A DNA stretch of 64,000 bases, from assembly GCA_963749605.1 (NCBI GenBank), contig CAVVNN010000004.1, forward strand, positions 736,648 to 800,647. The letters run 5' to 3'. The stretch comes from CAVVNN01 sp963749605 (GTDB taxonomy: Bacteria; Actinomycetota; Thermoleophilia; Solirubrobacterales; 70-9). Below the pieces are notes generated by a model, which worked only from the letters and a program-made list of their open reading frames with translations, did no database searches and was not told where the DNA came from. This document shows, one piece after another, positions 46,267 through 54,315 of this stretch; the first letter of the stretch is position 1, and each line of letters starts with the position of its first letter. The position numbers and the translations under genes are program-made.

Positions 46267-46731
46267 ATGTTCATTCTGATCGTCGGCTGCGGCCGCGTCG
46301 GCTCTTCGGTCGCCCGGGCGATGCTGCACGAGGGTCATGAGGTTTCCTGTCTCGACGAGGACCCCGAGTCCCACGCCCGGCTCGAGGTTGGCCTGGAGAA
46401 GGGCTGGGAGGATCTCGGCGGGCACTTCACCGTGGGGGCGGGCCTGGAGACCGACGCGCTCATCGCCGCTGGGATCGAAAAAGCGGACGCCTTCATCGCC
46501 TCCACCGACGGCGACAACACCAACATCATCATTGCCCAGATCGCCCAGCGCCGCTACCAGGTGCCGACCGTGATCGCGCGCATCCTCGACCCGCTGCGAG
46601 CCGAGTGGTACCAGCGCCAGGGACTGCACACGGTCTGTCCGACACGGGTCGCGATCGACATGCTGGAGAACGCGGTTCGCGAGGGCGCCGGGCGCCCCGG
46701 CGGCGCCGACGACACCGCGGAAGCGGCCTGA
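46267..46731 (+). CDS. TrkA-N/RCK protein (NAD-binding domain only)
   Basis: 154-residue potassium-system regulator. The Rossmann motif MFILIVGCGRVGSSVARAML (about 1-20) with acidic end DEDPESH and the conserved DAFIASTDGDNTNIIIAQIA (about 78-97) define a RCK_N domain that binds NAD(H) or nucleotides. The usual C-terminal RCK_C is absent, replaced by a short Gly/Asp-rich end. It follows the permease after 20 bases and precedes a full-length TrkA-like gene, an order like CeoB/CeoC of mycobacteria, where an APC permease is also nearby (from memory). Confidence 0.9.
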   Translation: MFILIVGCGRVGSSVARAMLHEGHEVSCLDEDPESHARLEVGLEKGWEDLGGHFTVGAGLETDALIAAGIEKADAFIASTDGDNTNIIIAQIAQRRYQVPTVIARILDPLRAEWYQRQGLHTVCPTRVAIDMLENAVREGAGRPGGADDTAEAA

Positions 46732-46755
46732 GCCAAGAGGGGCCTGGGTAGCGGC

Positions 46756-47439
46756 ATGTACATCATCGTCGTCGGAGCGGGCAAGGTCGGCTGGAACCTG
46801 GCGCGCGAGCTGCTCGAGAAGGAGCACGAGGTGACGCTGATCGAGAGCGACCGCCGTCGCTACCTCACGGTCGAGCAGGAGCTGGAGCACAACATCTCCT
46901 ATGGAGACGCGTCCGAGCTCTGGGTGCTGGAGAGAGCCGGCATCCAGCGAGCCGACATGGTGATCGCCGTCACCGGCGACGACGAGGACAACATGCTGAT
47001 CTGCCAGGTCGCCCGCGAGAAGTACCTGGTCGACCGGATCATCGCCCGGGTCAACAACCCCCGCAACCGCCCGCACTTCGACCTGCTCGGGATCAGGCCC
47101 TCGGTCTCCGCCACCGACCTCATCCTCCGCCTGCTCGAGCACGAGGTTCCCCAGTACGGGCTGGTCCACCTGCTCGACCTGCAGGAAGAGCAGCTGGAGA
47201 TCATCGAGATGCTGCTCGGTCAGGACTCCGGCGTGACCGGGCGGCGGGTCGGCGACCTTCAGATGCCGGCGGGCAGCCTGCTGATCTCGGTCCTGCGCGC
47301 CGGCAAGGGGTTCGTGCCCGGCCCGGACACGGTGCTCGAACCCGGCGACGAGGTGCTGGCGGTGCTCGACCCGGGCAAGGAGGACGACCTCAAGGCCCTC
47401 TTCGGGCTGGAGGAGAACGGCGCCGGCGGCGGTGGCTGA
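46756..47439 (+). CDS. TrkA-type RCK_N-RCK_C potassium regulator
   Basis: 227 residues: RCK_N with YIIVVGAGKVGWNLARELLEKEHEVTLIESD (about 2-32) and DMVIAVTGDDEDNMLICQVAREKY (about 75-98), then RCK_C with GRRVGDLQMPAGSLLISVLRAGKG and PGDEVLAVLDPG (about 160-215). Such subunits gate Trk/Ktr or APC-type K+ transporters in response to NAD(H), ATP or c-di-AMP. The next gene overlaps by eight bases. Together with the short RCK_N protein, it probably forms the cytosolic gating assembly of the permeases upstream. Confidence 0.93.
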   Translation: MYIIVVGAGKVGWNLARELLEKEHEVTLIESDRRRYLTVEQELEHNISYGDASELWVLERAGIQRADMVIAVTGDDEDNMLICQVAREKYLVDRIIARVNNPRNRPHFDLLGIRPSVSATDLILRLLEHEVPQYGLVHLLDLQEEQLEIIEMLLGQDSGVTGRRVGDLQMPAGSLLISVLRAGKGFVPGPDTVLEPGDEVLAVLDPGKEDDLKALFGLEENGAGGGG

Positions 47440-48665
47440 CCGCGAGGTCGACTTCCTCCTCATCGGTGGCGGCATGGCCTCCGCCCACTGCGCGGCTGAG
47501 CTGCGCCGGCGCGGGGCGGAGGGGTCGATCCTCCTGGTCGGGCGGGAGCCCGAGCCACCCTACGAACGTCCGCCGCTCTCCAAGGAGTACCTGCGCGGCG
47601 AGGGCGGGCGCGAGGACGCCTACGTCAACCCGCCCTCCTGGTATGAGGAGAACGCGGTCGAGCTGCTGAGCGGGCGCAACGTGATGTCGCTCGACCCGGA
47701 GGCGCGCACGGCAAAGGTCCAGGGTGGGGAGGAGGTCGCCTTCGGCAAAGCGCTGCTCGGCACCGGGGCGATGGTCAACATCCTCCGGGTCGAGGGCGCC
47801 GAGAACGAGGGAATCCACTACCTGCGCGCCTTCGGCAACTCCGACGCGATTCGCGCCGACGCCGAGGCGGCCGAGCACGTGGTGCTGGTCGGCGGCAGCT
47901 ACATCGGCACCGAGGTCGCCGCCTCGCTGACCGCGCAGGGCGTCAGGTGCACGATCGTGATGATGGAGGACGTGGCGCTCTCACGGACCTTCGGGGAGGG
48001 CGCGGGGCGTTGGTTCCAGGAGCGGCTCGAGTCCCATGGCGTCACCGTCCACGGCGGCGAGGAGCTGGAGGCGTTCGAGGGCGACGGCCGGGTGAAGGCG
48101 ATCGTGACGAAGAGCGGGCTCAGCGTCGAGTGCGACGCGGTCGTGGTCGGGGCCGGGGTGCGGGCCGACGCGATGCTGGCCCAGCGCGCCGGCCTCGAGG
48201 TCGATGACGGGATCGTCTGCGACGCCGAAGCTGCAGACCTCCGCCGAGGGCGTCTACGCCGCCGGCGACTGCTGCTCCTATGACAGCGTCGTCCACGGGC
48301 GACGGCTGCGGGTCGAGCACTGGGACGTGGCGATGCAGCAGGGCATCCATGTCGCCCGCAACATGCTCGGCGACGATCGCGACTACGACGTCGTCCCCTA
48401 TTTCTTCAGCGACCTCGCCGACTGGGCGAGCCTCGAGTACGTGGGCCCCGCCTACGAGTGGGACGAGGAGGTTTGGCGCGGCGACCGCGACAGCGGCGAG
48501 TTCTCCGTCTGGTACCTGAAGGACGGCAGGGTGGCCGGCTGCCTCAGCGTCGAGCGCTCCGAAGACCTCGCCGAGGCCCGTCGCCTGCTCGCCGACGGGG
48601 TCGACGTCTCCGCCGCCAAGGATCAGATAACCGACCTCGACAGCGACCTCTCGGTGATTGTCTGA
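47432..48665 (+). CDS. FAD/NAD(P)-dependent ferredoxin-reductase-like oxidoreductase (frameshifted)
   Basis: AIF/rubredoxin-reductase-like flavoprotein. FLLIGGGMASAHCAAELRRRG (about 6-26) binds FAD; YERPPLSKEYLRGE is family typical; VVLVGGSYIGTEVAASLTAQG (about 150-170) binds NAD(P)H; GVYAAGDCCSYDSVVHG is the second FAD motif. The frame breaks near 48230: before it the frame reads DDGIVCDA, after it KLQTSAEGVYAAG is in another frame. Removing one base from the CGACGCCGAAG stretch restores one protein of about 410 residues. Start GTG overlapping the TrkA stop. Either a real inactivating mutation or a base-call error. Confidence 0.75.
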
Positions 48666-48710
48666 TCATCAAGCAGGTTTGGCGCAGGGATAGATATCGT
48701 TGAGCACTGG

Positions 48711-48783
48711 TCCGGGGTGGGGTAGCTAGGCAGCCCGCCAGGTTCTGATCCTGGAAGCCGTGGTTCGATTCCACGCCCCGGAG
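48711..48783 (+). tRNA. tRNA-Gln(CTG)
   Basis: Complete cloverleaf of 73 bases: acceptor TCCGGGG paired with CCCCGGA, D-arm with the GG pair, anticodon stem CCAGG/CCTGG with loop TTCTGAT giving anticodon CTG at 48745-48747, and T-arm CGTGG TTCGATT CCACG. CCA is not encoded. It lies 45 bases after the FAD oxidoreductase and directly before the lower-GC HNH gene, so its 3' end is a plausible integration target, but no repeated att-like copy of the 3' end was found downstream. Confidence 0.93.
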
Positions 48784-48803
48784 TTAGCGATGAGTGCGTC
48801 CGA

Positions 48804-48833
48804 CCATTATGCGAACATCTGTTCGCATAATGG
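48804..48833. promoter_or_regulatory. perfect 30-base palindrome, LexA/SOS-box-like operator
   Basis: Arms CCATTATGCGAACA (48804-48817) and TGTTCGCATAATGG (48820-48833) are exact inverted complements separated by TC. The centre reads CGAACATCTGTTCG, i.e. GAAC-N4-GTTC, the core shape of Gram-positive LexA boxes. It overlaps the likely start codon (ATG 48830) of the HNH gene, so a bound dimer would block that gene. CATAAT within the right arm could be a -10 element. Autoregulation by the gene's own HTH units is an alternative to LexA. Confidence 0.7.
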
Positions 48834-49702
48834 AGTTGGAGGAGCGGATCCAAGAGTTACTCGCCGCCGGTGAGGCGCGAACTCATATAGCCAGTCGGCT
48901 CGGGGTCAACCGTGGAACTGTGTCGCGGTATGCGGCCAAGGTCGGATTCCCTTCCACGGCCCGGGCGCCCTCGAAATTCGACTGGACCGAGATACGGTCG
49001 TTTTACGCTGAAGGTCACTCGATCGAGGACTGCAAGCGGCACTTCGGGTTTTCCTCCAGCACCTGGGAAGCAGCGGTTTGTCGGGGAGATGTCGTTCCAC
49101 GGGATCCGCAAACGAGAGGGCGCCCACGGGGAGAAACCCGCGAGAAGGTCGCTGCGCTTCTTGCCGCTGGCCTGCGACCTTCCGAGATTGCAAGGCGCTT
49201 GGGTCTTTCGAAGCCCACGATTTCGTATCACGCTCGGAGGCTCGGCATCGAGCCAGATGCCGGTGCGAGTAGGCGCTACAACTGGGAAGAGATTCGTTGT
49301 GCCTACGAGTCAGGACTCTCGGTACGACAATGCATGAAGCGCTTTGGCTTTTGCTTGGCAACTTGGCATGACGCCGTAAAACGGGGTGTCATCGTTCCGC
49401 GTCCGGCTGTGATCCCAATGGAGCAGCTACTTGTGGTGGGAAGGAAAGGCACGAATCGCACTCATCTTAAGAACCGACTCATCAAGGAGGGGTTGAAGGA
49501 GAACTGTTGCGAGATCTGCGGCATCGCCGAGTGGCGAGGGAAACCGCTGAGCATGGAGCTTCACCACGTAAACGGAGACGGATCTGACAATCGTCTTGAG
49601 AACCTTCAGCTGCTGTGTGGCAACTGCCACGCTCAAACTGACAATTGGGGTGGTCGGGGCATCCGACGGAAGGTGATGCCTAGCGCGCAGAGGGCCGCAT
49701 GA
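48830..49702 (+). CDS. duplicated HTH unit fused to an HNH endonuclease domain
   Basis: 290 residues from ATG 48830 (earlier in-frame GTG 48794 and ATG 48809 are possible; the start is uncertain because the palindrome covers it). Two copies of a DNA-binding unit lie exactly 100 residues apart. HTH1 is IASRLGVNRGTVSRYAAKVG (20-39) and HTH2 IARRLGLSKPTISYHARRLG (120-139), each followed by a W-EIR...C..FGF..TW..AV.RG..VPR block (50-91 and 150-191). The HNH domain follows: C227/C230 and C263/C266 as zinc ligands, HH at 245-246 and H267. Base composition is clearly less GC rich than the neighbours, suggesting transfer. A homing or site-specific nuclease is the likeliest role. Confidence 0.85.
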   Translation: MELEERIQELLAAGEARTHIASRLGVNRGTVSRYAAKVGFPSTARAPSKFDWTEIRSFYAEGHSIEDCKRHFGFSSSTWEAAVCRGDVVPRDPQTRGRPRGETREKVAALLAAGLRPSEIARRLGLSKPTISYHARRLGIEPDAGASRRYNWEEIRCAYESGLSVRQCMKRFGFCLATWHDAVKRGVIVPRPAVIPMEQLLVVGRKGTNRTHLKNRLIKEGLKENCCEICGIAEWRGKPLSMELHHVNGDGSDNRLENLQLLCGNCHAQTDNWGGRGIRRKVMPSAQRAA

Positions 49703-49746
49703 GGCTGCTCAGGGCGTCTAACCGCTTTGCTACCGTCGCCCCTCGC

Positions 49747-50463
49747 ATGAAGGCTCGGAACTTTCTGATCGCATTGCCGCTTGCCGCGCTTGCCATCGCC
49801 GGTTGCGGGGGTGGGGGAGGCGGCGGCTCGACCGCGTCGACAGCTGCGCCGGCGACCGTCGAAACCACCGCGCTGAGCAAGGAAGACCTGATCGGCAAGG
49901 GTGACTCGGTCTGCGCCGAGGTGAACGCTGCGGTGGGCACCGTTGGGACCTCCAGCGCCGAATCGGGCAGCCAGGCGAGCCAGGTCGCCGACCTCTACAC
50001 CGGCATGGTCGAAAGCCTGAAGAGCCTGGGCACGCCCGAAGACCCGGCCGGCTACTCCGAATTCATCGCCGCCGCCGAAGAACTCTCGAGCGCGGAGAGC
50101 GAAGCGAAACTGGCCGAAGAGCGCGGTGACAGCGCGGCGCTCAGCGCCGCCGAAACGAAGTCGGCCTCGGCGCTCGCCTCGTTCCAGGCGGCGGCCGAAA
50201 GCTACGGCTTCAAGCAATGCAGCGAAGGCCCGAGCGCGCCGACTCCCGCCTCTGCGGCCGCTGCTCCATCGACGGGCGAATCCGAAAGCTCGGAAAGCGG
50301 CGAAACGCCCGAAGCCGAAGCGGCGCCCGAAGCCGAAGCGGCGCCCGAAACCGGTGGCGCGGGGAGCGCCGAAGGGGGCGGTGGCTCGGCCGGCGGGGGG
50401 ACCGCGGGAGGCGGCGCGGAAGGCTCTGGCGGGTCGAGCTCCGGCGGCATCGGCCCCGGCTGA
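49747..50463 (+). CDS. lipoprotein with low-complexity tail
   Basis: 238-residue exported protein. ATG at 49747 gives signal peptide KARNFLIALPLAALAIAG with lipobox Cys at 20 and a Gly run after it; an in-frame ATG further upstream (49699) would place the signal internally and is rejected. The middle (about 45-165) is helical and negatively charged, with a single Cys pair (SVCAEV, KQCSEG). The tail consists of Pro/Glu/Ala repeats (EAEAAPEAEAAPE) and then Gly/Ser runs. No family recognised; likely a surface-exposed structural or binding protein. Confidence 0.75.
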   Translation: MKARNFLIALPLAALAIAGCGGGGGGGSTASTAAPATVETTALSKEDLIGKGDSVCAEVNAAVGTVGTSSAESGSQASQVADLYTGMVESLKSLGTPEDPAGYSEFIAAAEELSSAESEAKLAEERGDSAALSAAETKSASALASFQAAAESYGFKQCSEGPSAPTPASAAAAPSTGESESSESGETPEAEAAPEAEAAPETGGAGSAEGGGGSAGGGTAGGGAEGSGGSSSGGIGPG

Positions 50464-50582
50464 GCGCGCCGATTACCGGCGCATCTCGGAGTCCTCGGTC
50501 GGCTGGCTCGGGTCACGCACTTGAGTGCGCTCCCCTCGCCATCCTTCCCTGCGTCCGCCGAGCTGCTTGGTTCTCGGCCCGC

Positions 50583-52445
50583 TCAGGCAGCTGAGCTTTG
50601 CGCCCAGGCGCCGTAGAGGCGCGAGTAGGGGCCGCCGGCCTCGATCAGCTCGTCGTGAGTTCCCTGCTCGGCGATGCGACCGTCTTCGAGCACGACGATC
50701 TTGCCGGCGCGGCGGATCGTCGAGAGGCGGTGGGCGATGACGATCGCGGTGCGACCCGCCAGCAGGCGCTCCAAGCCCTTCTCGATCGTCTTCTCGGTTC
50801 TCACGTCGACGTTCGAGGTCGCCTCGTCGAGGATCAGAATGCGCGGCTCGGCCAGCAGCGCTCGAGCGAAGGCGACGAGCTGGCGCTGACCGGCGGAGAG
50901 CTGGACCCCGCGCTCGCCGACCTGGGTATCGATCCCATCCGGCAGGGCCTCGACGAACTCCGTCGCCCCAACCGCGCGGATCGCGTCCTCGATCTCCCCC
51001 AGGCTCGCGTCCGGCCGCCCGAAGGCGATGTTCTCGCGCACGCTGCCCGAGAACAGGAAGCCCTCCTGGGGGACGATCCCCAGCTGGCGCCGCAGCGCCC
51101 GCTGCTGCACGCCGCGCAGGTCGTGGCCGTCGATCGCGACCGTTCCTTGCTGCGGGTCGTAGAAGCGCGCCACCAGCTTGGCGAAGGTCGACTTGCCCGC
51201 CCCGGTCGACCCGACCAAGGCCAGGGTCTGGCCCGGCGGCACGTGGAGGTCGACTCCCCTAAGCGCCCAGGAACCAGGCGGCGGATGCTCCGCCTTGTCA
51301 TCTCCTTCGGCCGTGTAGGAGAACCAAACGTCCTCCATGCGGATCTCGCCTCGCAGCTTCCCCGGGTCGATCGCGCCGGGGGCGTCGACCATGTCGGGCT
51401 TGGTGTCGAGCAGGTCGAAGATCTTGTCCAGCGCCGCCATCCCCTGCTGGTAGGTCGTGTAGAGCTGGGAGAGCTGCTGGATCGGTTCGAAGAAGGTCGC
51501 CAGGTAGGCGACGAAGGAGACGATCACGCCGACCTTGATCGCCCCTTCGATCGCCTGGGTGCCGCCGTAGAGCAGGATCACCGCGGTGCCGATCGCCGCC
51601 AGCAGTTCGACCGCCGGGAAGTAGGAGGCGTTGAGGTAGACCGTCTTCATGTTCACGGCGCGGTTCTGCTCGTTGAGGTCGGTCATCACGTCGACGTGGC
51701 GCGGCTCCTGGCCGAAGCTGCGCACCACCCGCACGCCGCTCAGGGTTTCCTGCAGGTATGAGGTGACGGCCGCGATCCGCTCGCGGGTGGCGCGGTAGGC
51801 GCCGGCCGAGACGATCCGGAAGACGACGCTGGCGATCGCCAGCAGCGGGAAGGTGAGGAAGGTGATCAGGGCAAGCTTGACGTCGAGCAGCAGCAGGATC
51901 ACGACCACGCCGACCAGGGTCAGCGTCGCCGAGAACATCGTCACCACGCCGCTGGTGACCAGCTGGTTGAGCGCCTCGACGTCGTTGGTCATTCGCGAGA
52001 TCAGCACCCCCGGGCTGCGCCGGGTGAAGAAGCCGATCGACATCGACTGGATGTGGGAGAAGAGCCGCTCGCGCAGGTCCTGCAGGGCGCGGGTGCCGAC
52101 CCAGCCGACCAGGTAGGTCTCGGCGTAGGTGCCGGCGGCGTAGAGCAGGCCGGCGGCGACGAAGGCGGCGACGATCAGGTCGAGGGCGCCGACGTCGCCG
52201 GTGACGATCCCGGCGTCGACGGCGTCGATCGCCCGGCCGGCCAGGTAGGGGGGAGCGAGGCCGGCGCCGGTCTCGATCAGCAGGGCGACGAACATCAGGA
52301 TCACCCGCCCGCGGTAGGGGCGCAGGAGGCGGATCATCCAGCGCACCTTGCGGCCGCGCTGGTCCTCGCCGCGGACCAGGCGCCAGAGCGCGGCGAAGAG
52401 CTGGAAGACGTTGCCGAAGCGGCTCTCGTCGGCGTTCTCGTTCAC
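50583..52445 (-). CDS. ABC exporter half-transporter, catalytic-Glu subunit
   Basis: 620-residue fusion of a six-helix TMD (about 50-340) and an NBD. Walker A GSTGAGKS, Q-loop VPQEGFLF, signature VQLSAGQRQLVAFARAL (Ala replaces Gly in LSGGQ), Walker B ILILDEATSNVD with the catalytic Glu, and H-loop IAHRLSTI are all visible. MDR/lipid-type exporters of this class are heterodimers. The adjacent gene overlaps by four bases and supplies the partner. The exported substrate is unknown. Confidence 0.94.
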   Translation of the reverse strand: MNENADESRFGNVFQLFAALWRLVRGEDQRGRKVRWMIRLLRPYRGRVILMFVALLIETGAGLAPPYLAGRAIDAVDAGIVTGDVGALDLIVAAFVAAGLLYAAGTYAETYLVGWVGTRALQDLRERLFSHIQSMSIGFFTRRSPGVLISRMTNDVEALNQLVTSGVVTMFSATLTLVGVVVILLLLDVKLALITFLTFPLLAIASVVFRIVSAGAYRATRERIAAVTSYLQETLSGVRVVRSFGQEPRHVDVMTDLNEQNRAVNMKTVYLNASYFPAVELLAAIGTAVILLYGGTQAIEGAIKVGVIVSFVAYLATFFEPIQQLSQLYTTYQQGMAALDKIFDLLDTKPDMVDAPGAIDPGKLRGEIRMEDVWFSYTAEGDDKAEHPPPGSWALRGVDLHVPPGQTLALVGSTGAGKSTFAKLVARFYDPQQGTVAIDGHDLRGVQQRALRRQLGIVPQEGFLFSGSVRENIAFGRPDASLGEIEDAIRAVGATEFVEALPDGIDTQVGERGVQLSAGQRQLVAFARALLAEPRILILDEATSNVDVRTEKTIEKGLERLLAGRTAIVIAHRLSTIRRAGKIVVLEDGRIAEQGTHDELIEAGGPYSRLYGAWAQSSAA

Positions 52446-54252
52446 AGTCGCGCCATCTCCTCGCGGCTCTCCAGGTCGCGCTGGAGGAAGACCGAGTCGG
52501 CGAGCCCGTGCTCGGCGATCTCGCGGTAGAAGCCGCAGCCCTCCATCAGCTCGGCGTGGGTGCCGCGGTCGACGATGCGGCCGCCGTCGAGGACCACGAC
52601 CTCGTCGGCCAGGGCGACGGTCGAGAGCCGGTGGGCGATGACGAAGGTCGTCCGTCCCTCCATCACCTCCTGCAGCCCGGACTTGATCGCCTGCTCGGTG
52701 GTGGCGTCGACCGAGGAGGTGGCGTCGTCGAGGATCAGGATGCGCGGGTCGGCGAGCAGGGCGCGGGCGATCGCGACCCGCTGGCGCTGACCGCCGGAGA
52801 GGGTGAGGCCGCGCTCGCCGACGCGGGTGTCGTAGCCGGCGGGGAGCTCGCGGATGAAGCCGTCGGCCTGGGCCCGCCGCGCCGCCGCTTCGATCTCCTC
52901 GCGGCTCGCGTCCTGGCGCGCGTAGGCGATGTTCTCGGCGACGCTGGCGGTGAAGAGGAAGCTGTCGTCGGCGACGAAGGCGATCTCCGAGCGCAGCGAG
53001 TCGACGTCGACCTCGCGGACGTCGGCGCCGTCGACCAGCACCGACCCCTCGTGGGGTCGTAGAGGCGTGCGATCAGCGCCACCAGGCTGGTCTTGCCGGC
53101 GCCCAAGGGCCCGACCAGGGCGACGGTCCTGCCCGCCTCGACCCGAAGGTCGACTCCCGTCAGCGCCGCGGCCGACCTTGACCCCACCTGGGTGTGGTCG
53201 ATGTCGGATGCGCGGGCGCCGTCGTAGCGCAGGGTCACCCCGCGCAGCTCGACCTCGCCGCCGCCGGCCGGCAGGGCGGGGGCGCCGGGCGGGCTCTGGA
53301 TCGCCGGTTCGCGGTCGATGATCTCGAACATGCGGTTGCCGGAGGCGATCGCCCGCTGCGACATCCCCATCGCCACGCCGAGCATCCGCATCGGGCCGGC
53401 CAGCATCCCCACGTAGAGGTAGAAGGCGCTGAAGCTGCCGAGGCTGAGCGAGCCGTTGATCACCTCGCGACCGCCGACCAGCAGCACCAGGGCGATGCCG
53501 AACTGGGGCAGCAACCCGATCAGGGGTGAGTAGAAGGCCTGCAGGCGGGTCGAGTAGATGCTCTGGTCGAAGACCCGGGCGACGGCGCGCTGGAAGCGGT
53601 GCAACTGGTGCTCCTCGCGGGCGAAGGCCTTGACGATGCGGATGCCGGAGACGTTCTCCTCGGCCTCGGCCGTCAGCTCGGCGATCCGCTGCTGGACCTC
53701 CTGCAAGGCCGGCCGCGAGACGCGGTTGTAGCGCGAGGCGGTGTAGACGACGAAGGGCGCCGGCGCCAGCGCGATCAGCGCCAGCACCGGGTTGAGGGCG
53801 AGCATCACGGCGCTGGCGAGGACGATCGTCAGCAGGCTCTGGGTGATGAAGATGAGGCCGTAGCCGAGGAAGAAGCGGATCGACTGCAGGTCGACCGTCG
53901 CCCGCGACATCAGCTGACCGGTCTGCTGGCTGTCGAAGAAGCCCAGGTCGAGGCGTTGCAGGTGGGCGTAGAAGGTCTGGCGCAGGTCGAATTCGACCGC
54001 CAGCGAGACCTTGCCGGCGACCAGTCGCCTGACCACGGTCAGGCCCAGCCGCAGGATGCTGGCGCCGACGATCGCCAGCGCCAGCGGCAGCAGGTCGGCC
54101 TTGTTGCCGTCCTTGATCGCGTTGACCGCGTGCCCGGTCAGCAGCGGGATCAGCACCGTCATCCCGATCGCCGCCCAGGCGAAGGCCAGCGAGCCCCAAA
54201 GCTGGCGGCGATAGGGGCGCAGGAAGCCCATCAGGCGGCGGTAGGTCCGCAT
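52442..54252 (-). CDS. ABC exporter half-transporter, degenerate-site subunit (frameshifted)
   Basis: Partner of the downstream ABC gene. ATG at 54252 starts MRTYRRLMGFLRPYRRQLWG and a six-helix TMD; the NBD has Walker A GPLGAGKT, signature LTLSGGQRQRVAIARAL, and Walker B ILILDDATSSVD, where Asp replaces the catalytic Glu, as in the non-canonical subunit of heterodimeric exporters. The frame is lost near 53055: upstream text ends IARLYDPTRG, downstream resumes GSVLVDGADVREVD in the next frame, which one missing base in CCACGAGG explains. About 15 extra residues before ALTGVDLRVEAGRT are encoded by a palindromic repeat. Corrected length about 604. Confidence 0.8.
53166..53215. repeat. palindromic repeat, copy 2 (inside the ABC transporter gene)
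   Basis: Fifty bases matching the intergenic copy at 31621-31670 with 40 identities and no gaps. The inner palindrome is CCGACCTTGACCCCACC, then TG, then GGTGTGGTCGATGTCGG, with 14 of 17 positions complementary; the flanks GCGCCGCG and CGCGGGCGC extend the pairing. On the minus strand it encodes the extra residues ASDIDHTQVGSRSAA in the exporter's NBD without a stop. This behaves like an inserted REP/MITE-type element. Confidence 0.55.
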
Positions 54253-54315
54253 CGACCTGACTATACAAAGTGAAGTATTGGTCTTCGAGAGGGAAGCGCC
54301 GCCACGGCGGGCGCC

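Noticed and set aside
48711..49702. A genomic-island attachment site at tRNA-Gln
   Set aside because: The 3' end of the tRNA is not repeated downstream within the window and no integrase is present. The adjacent HNH gene is atypical in composition, but that alone is not enough.
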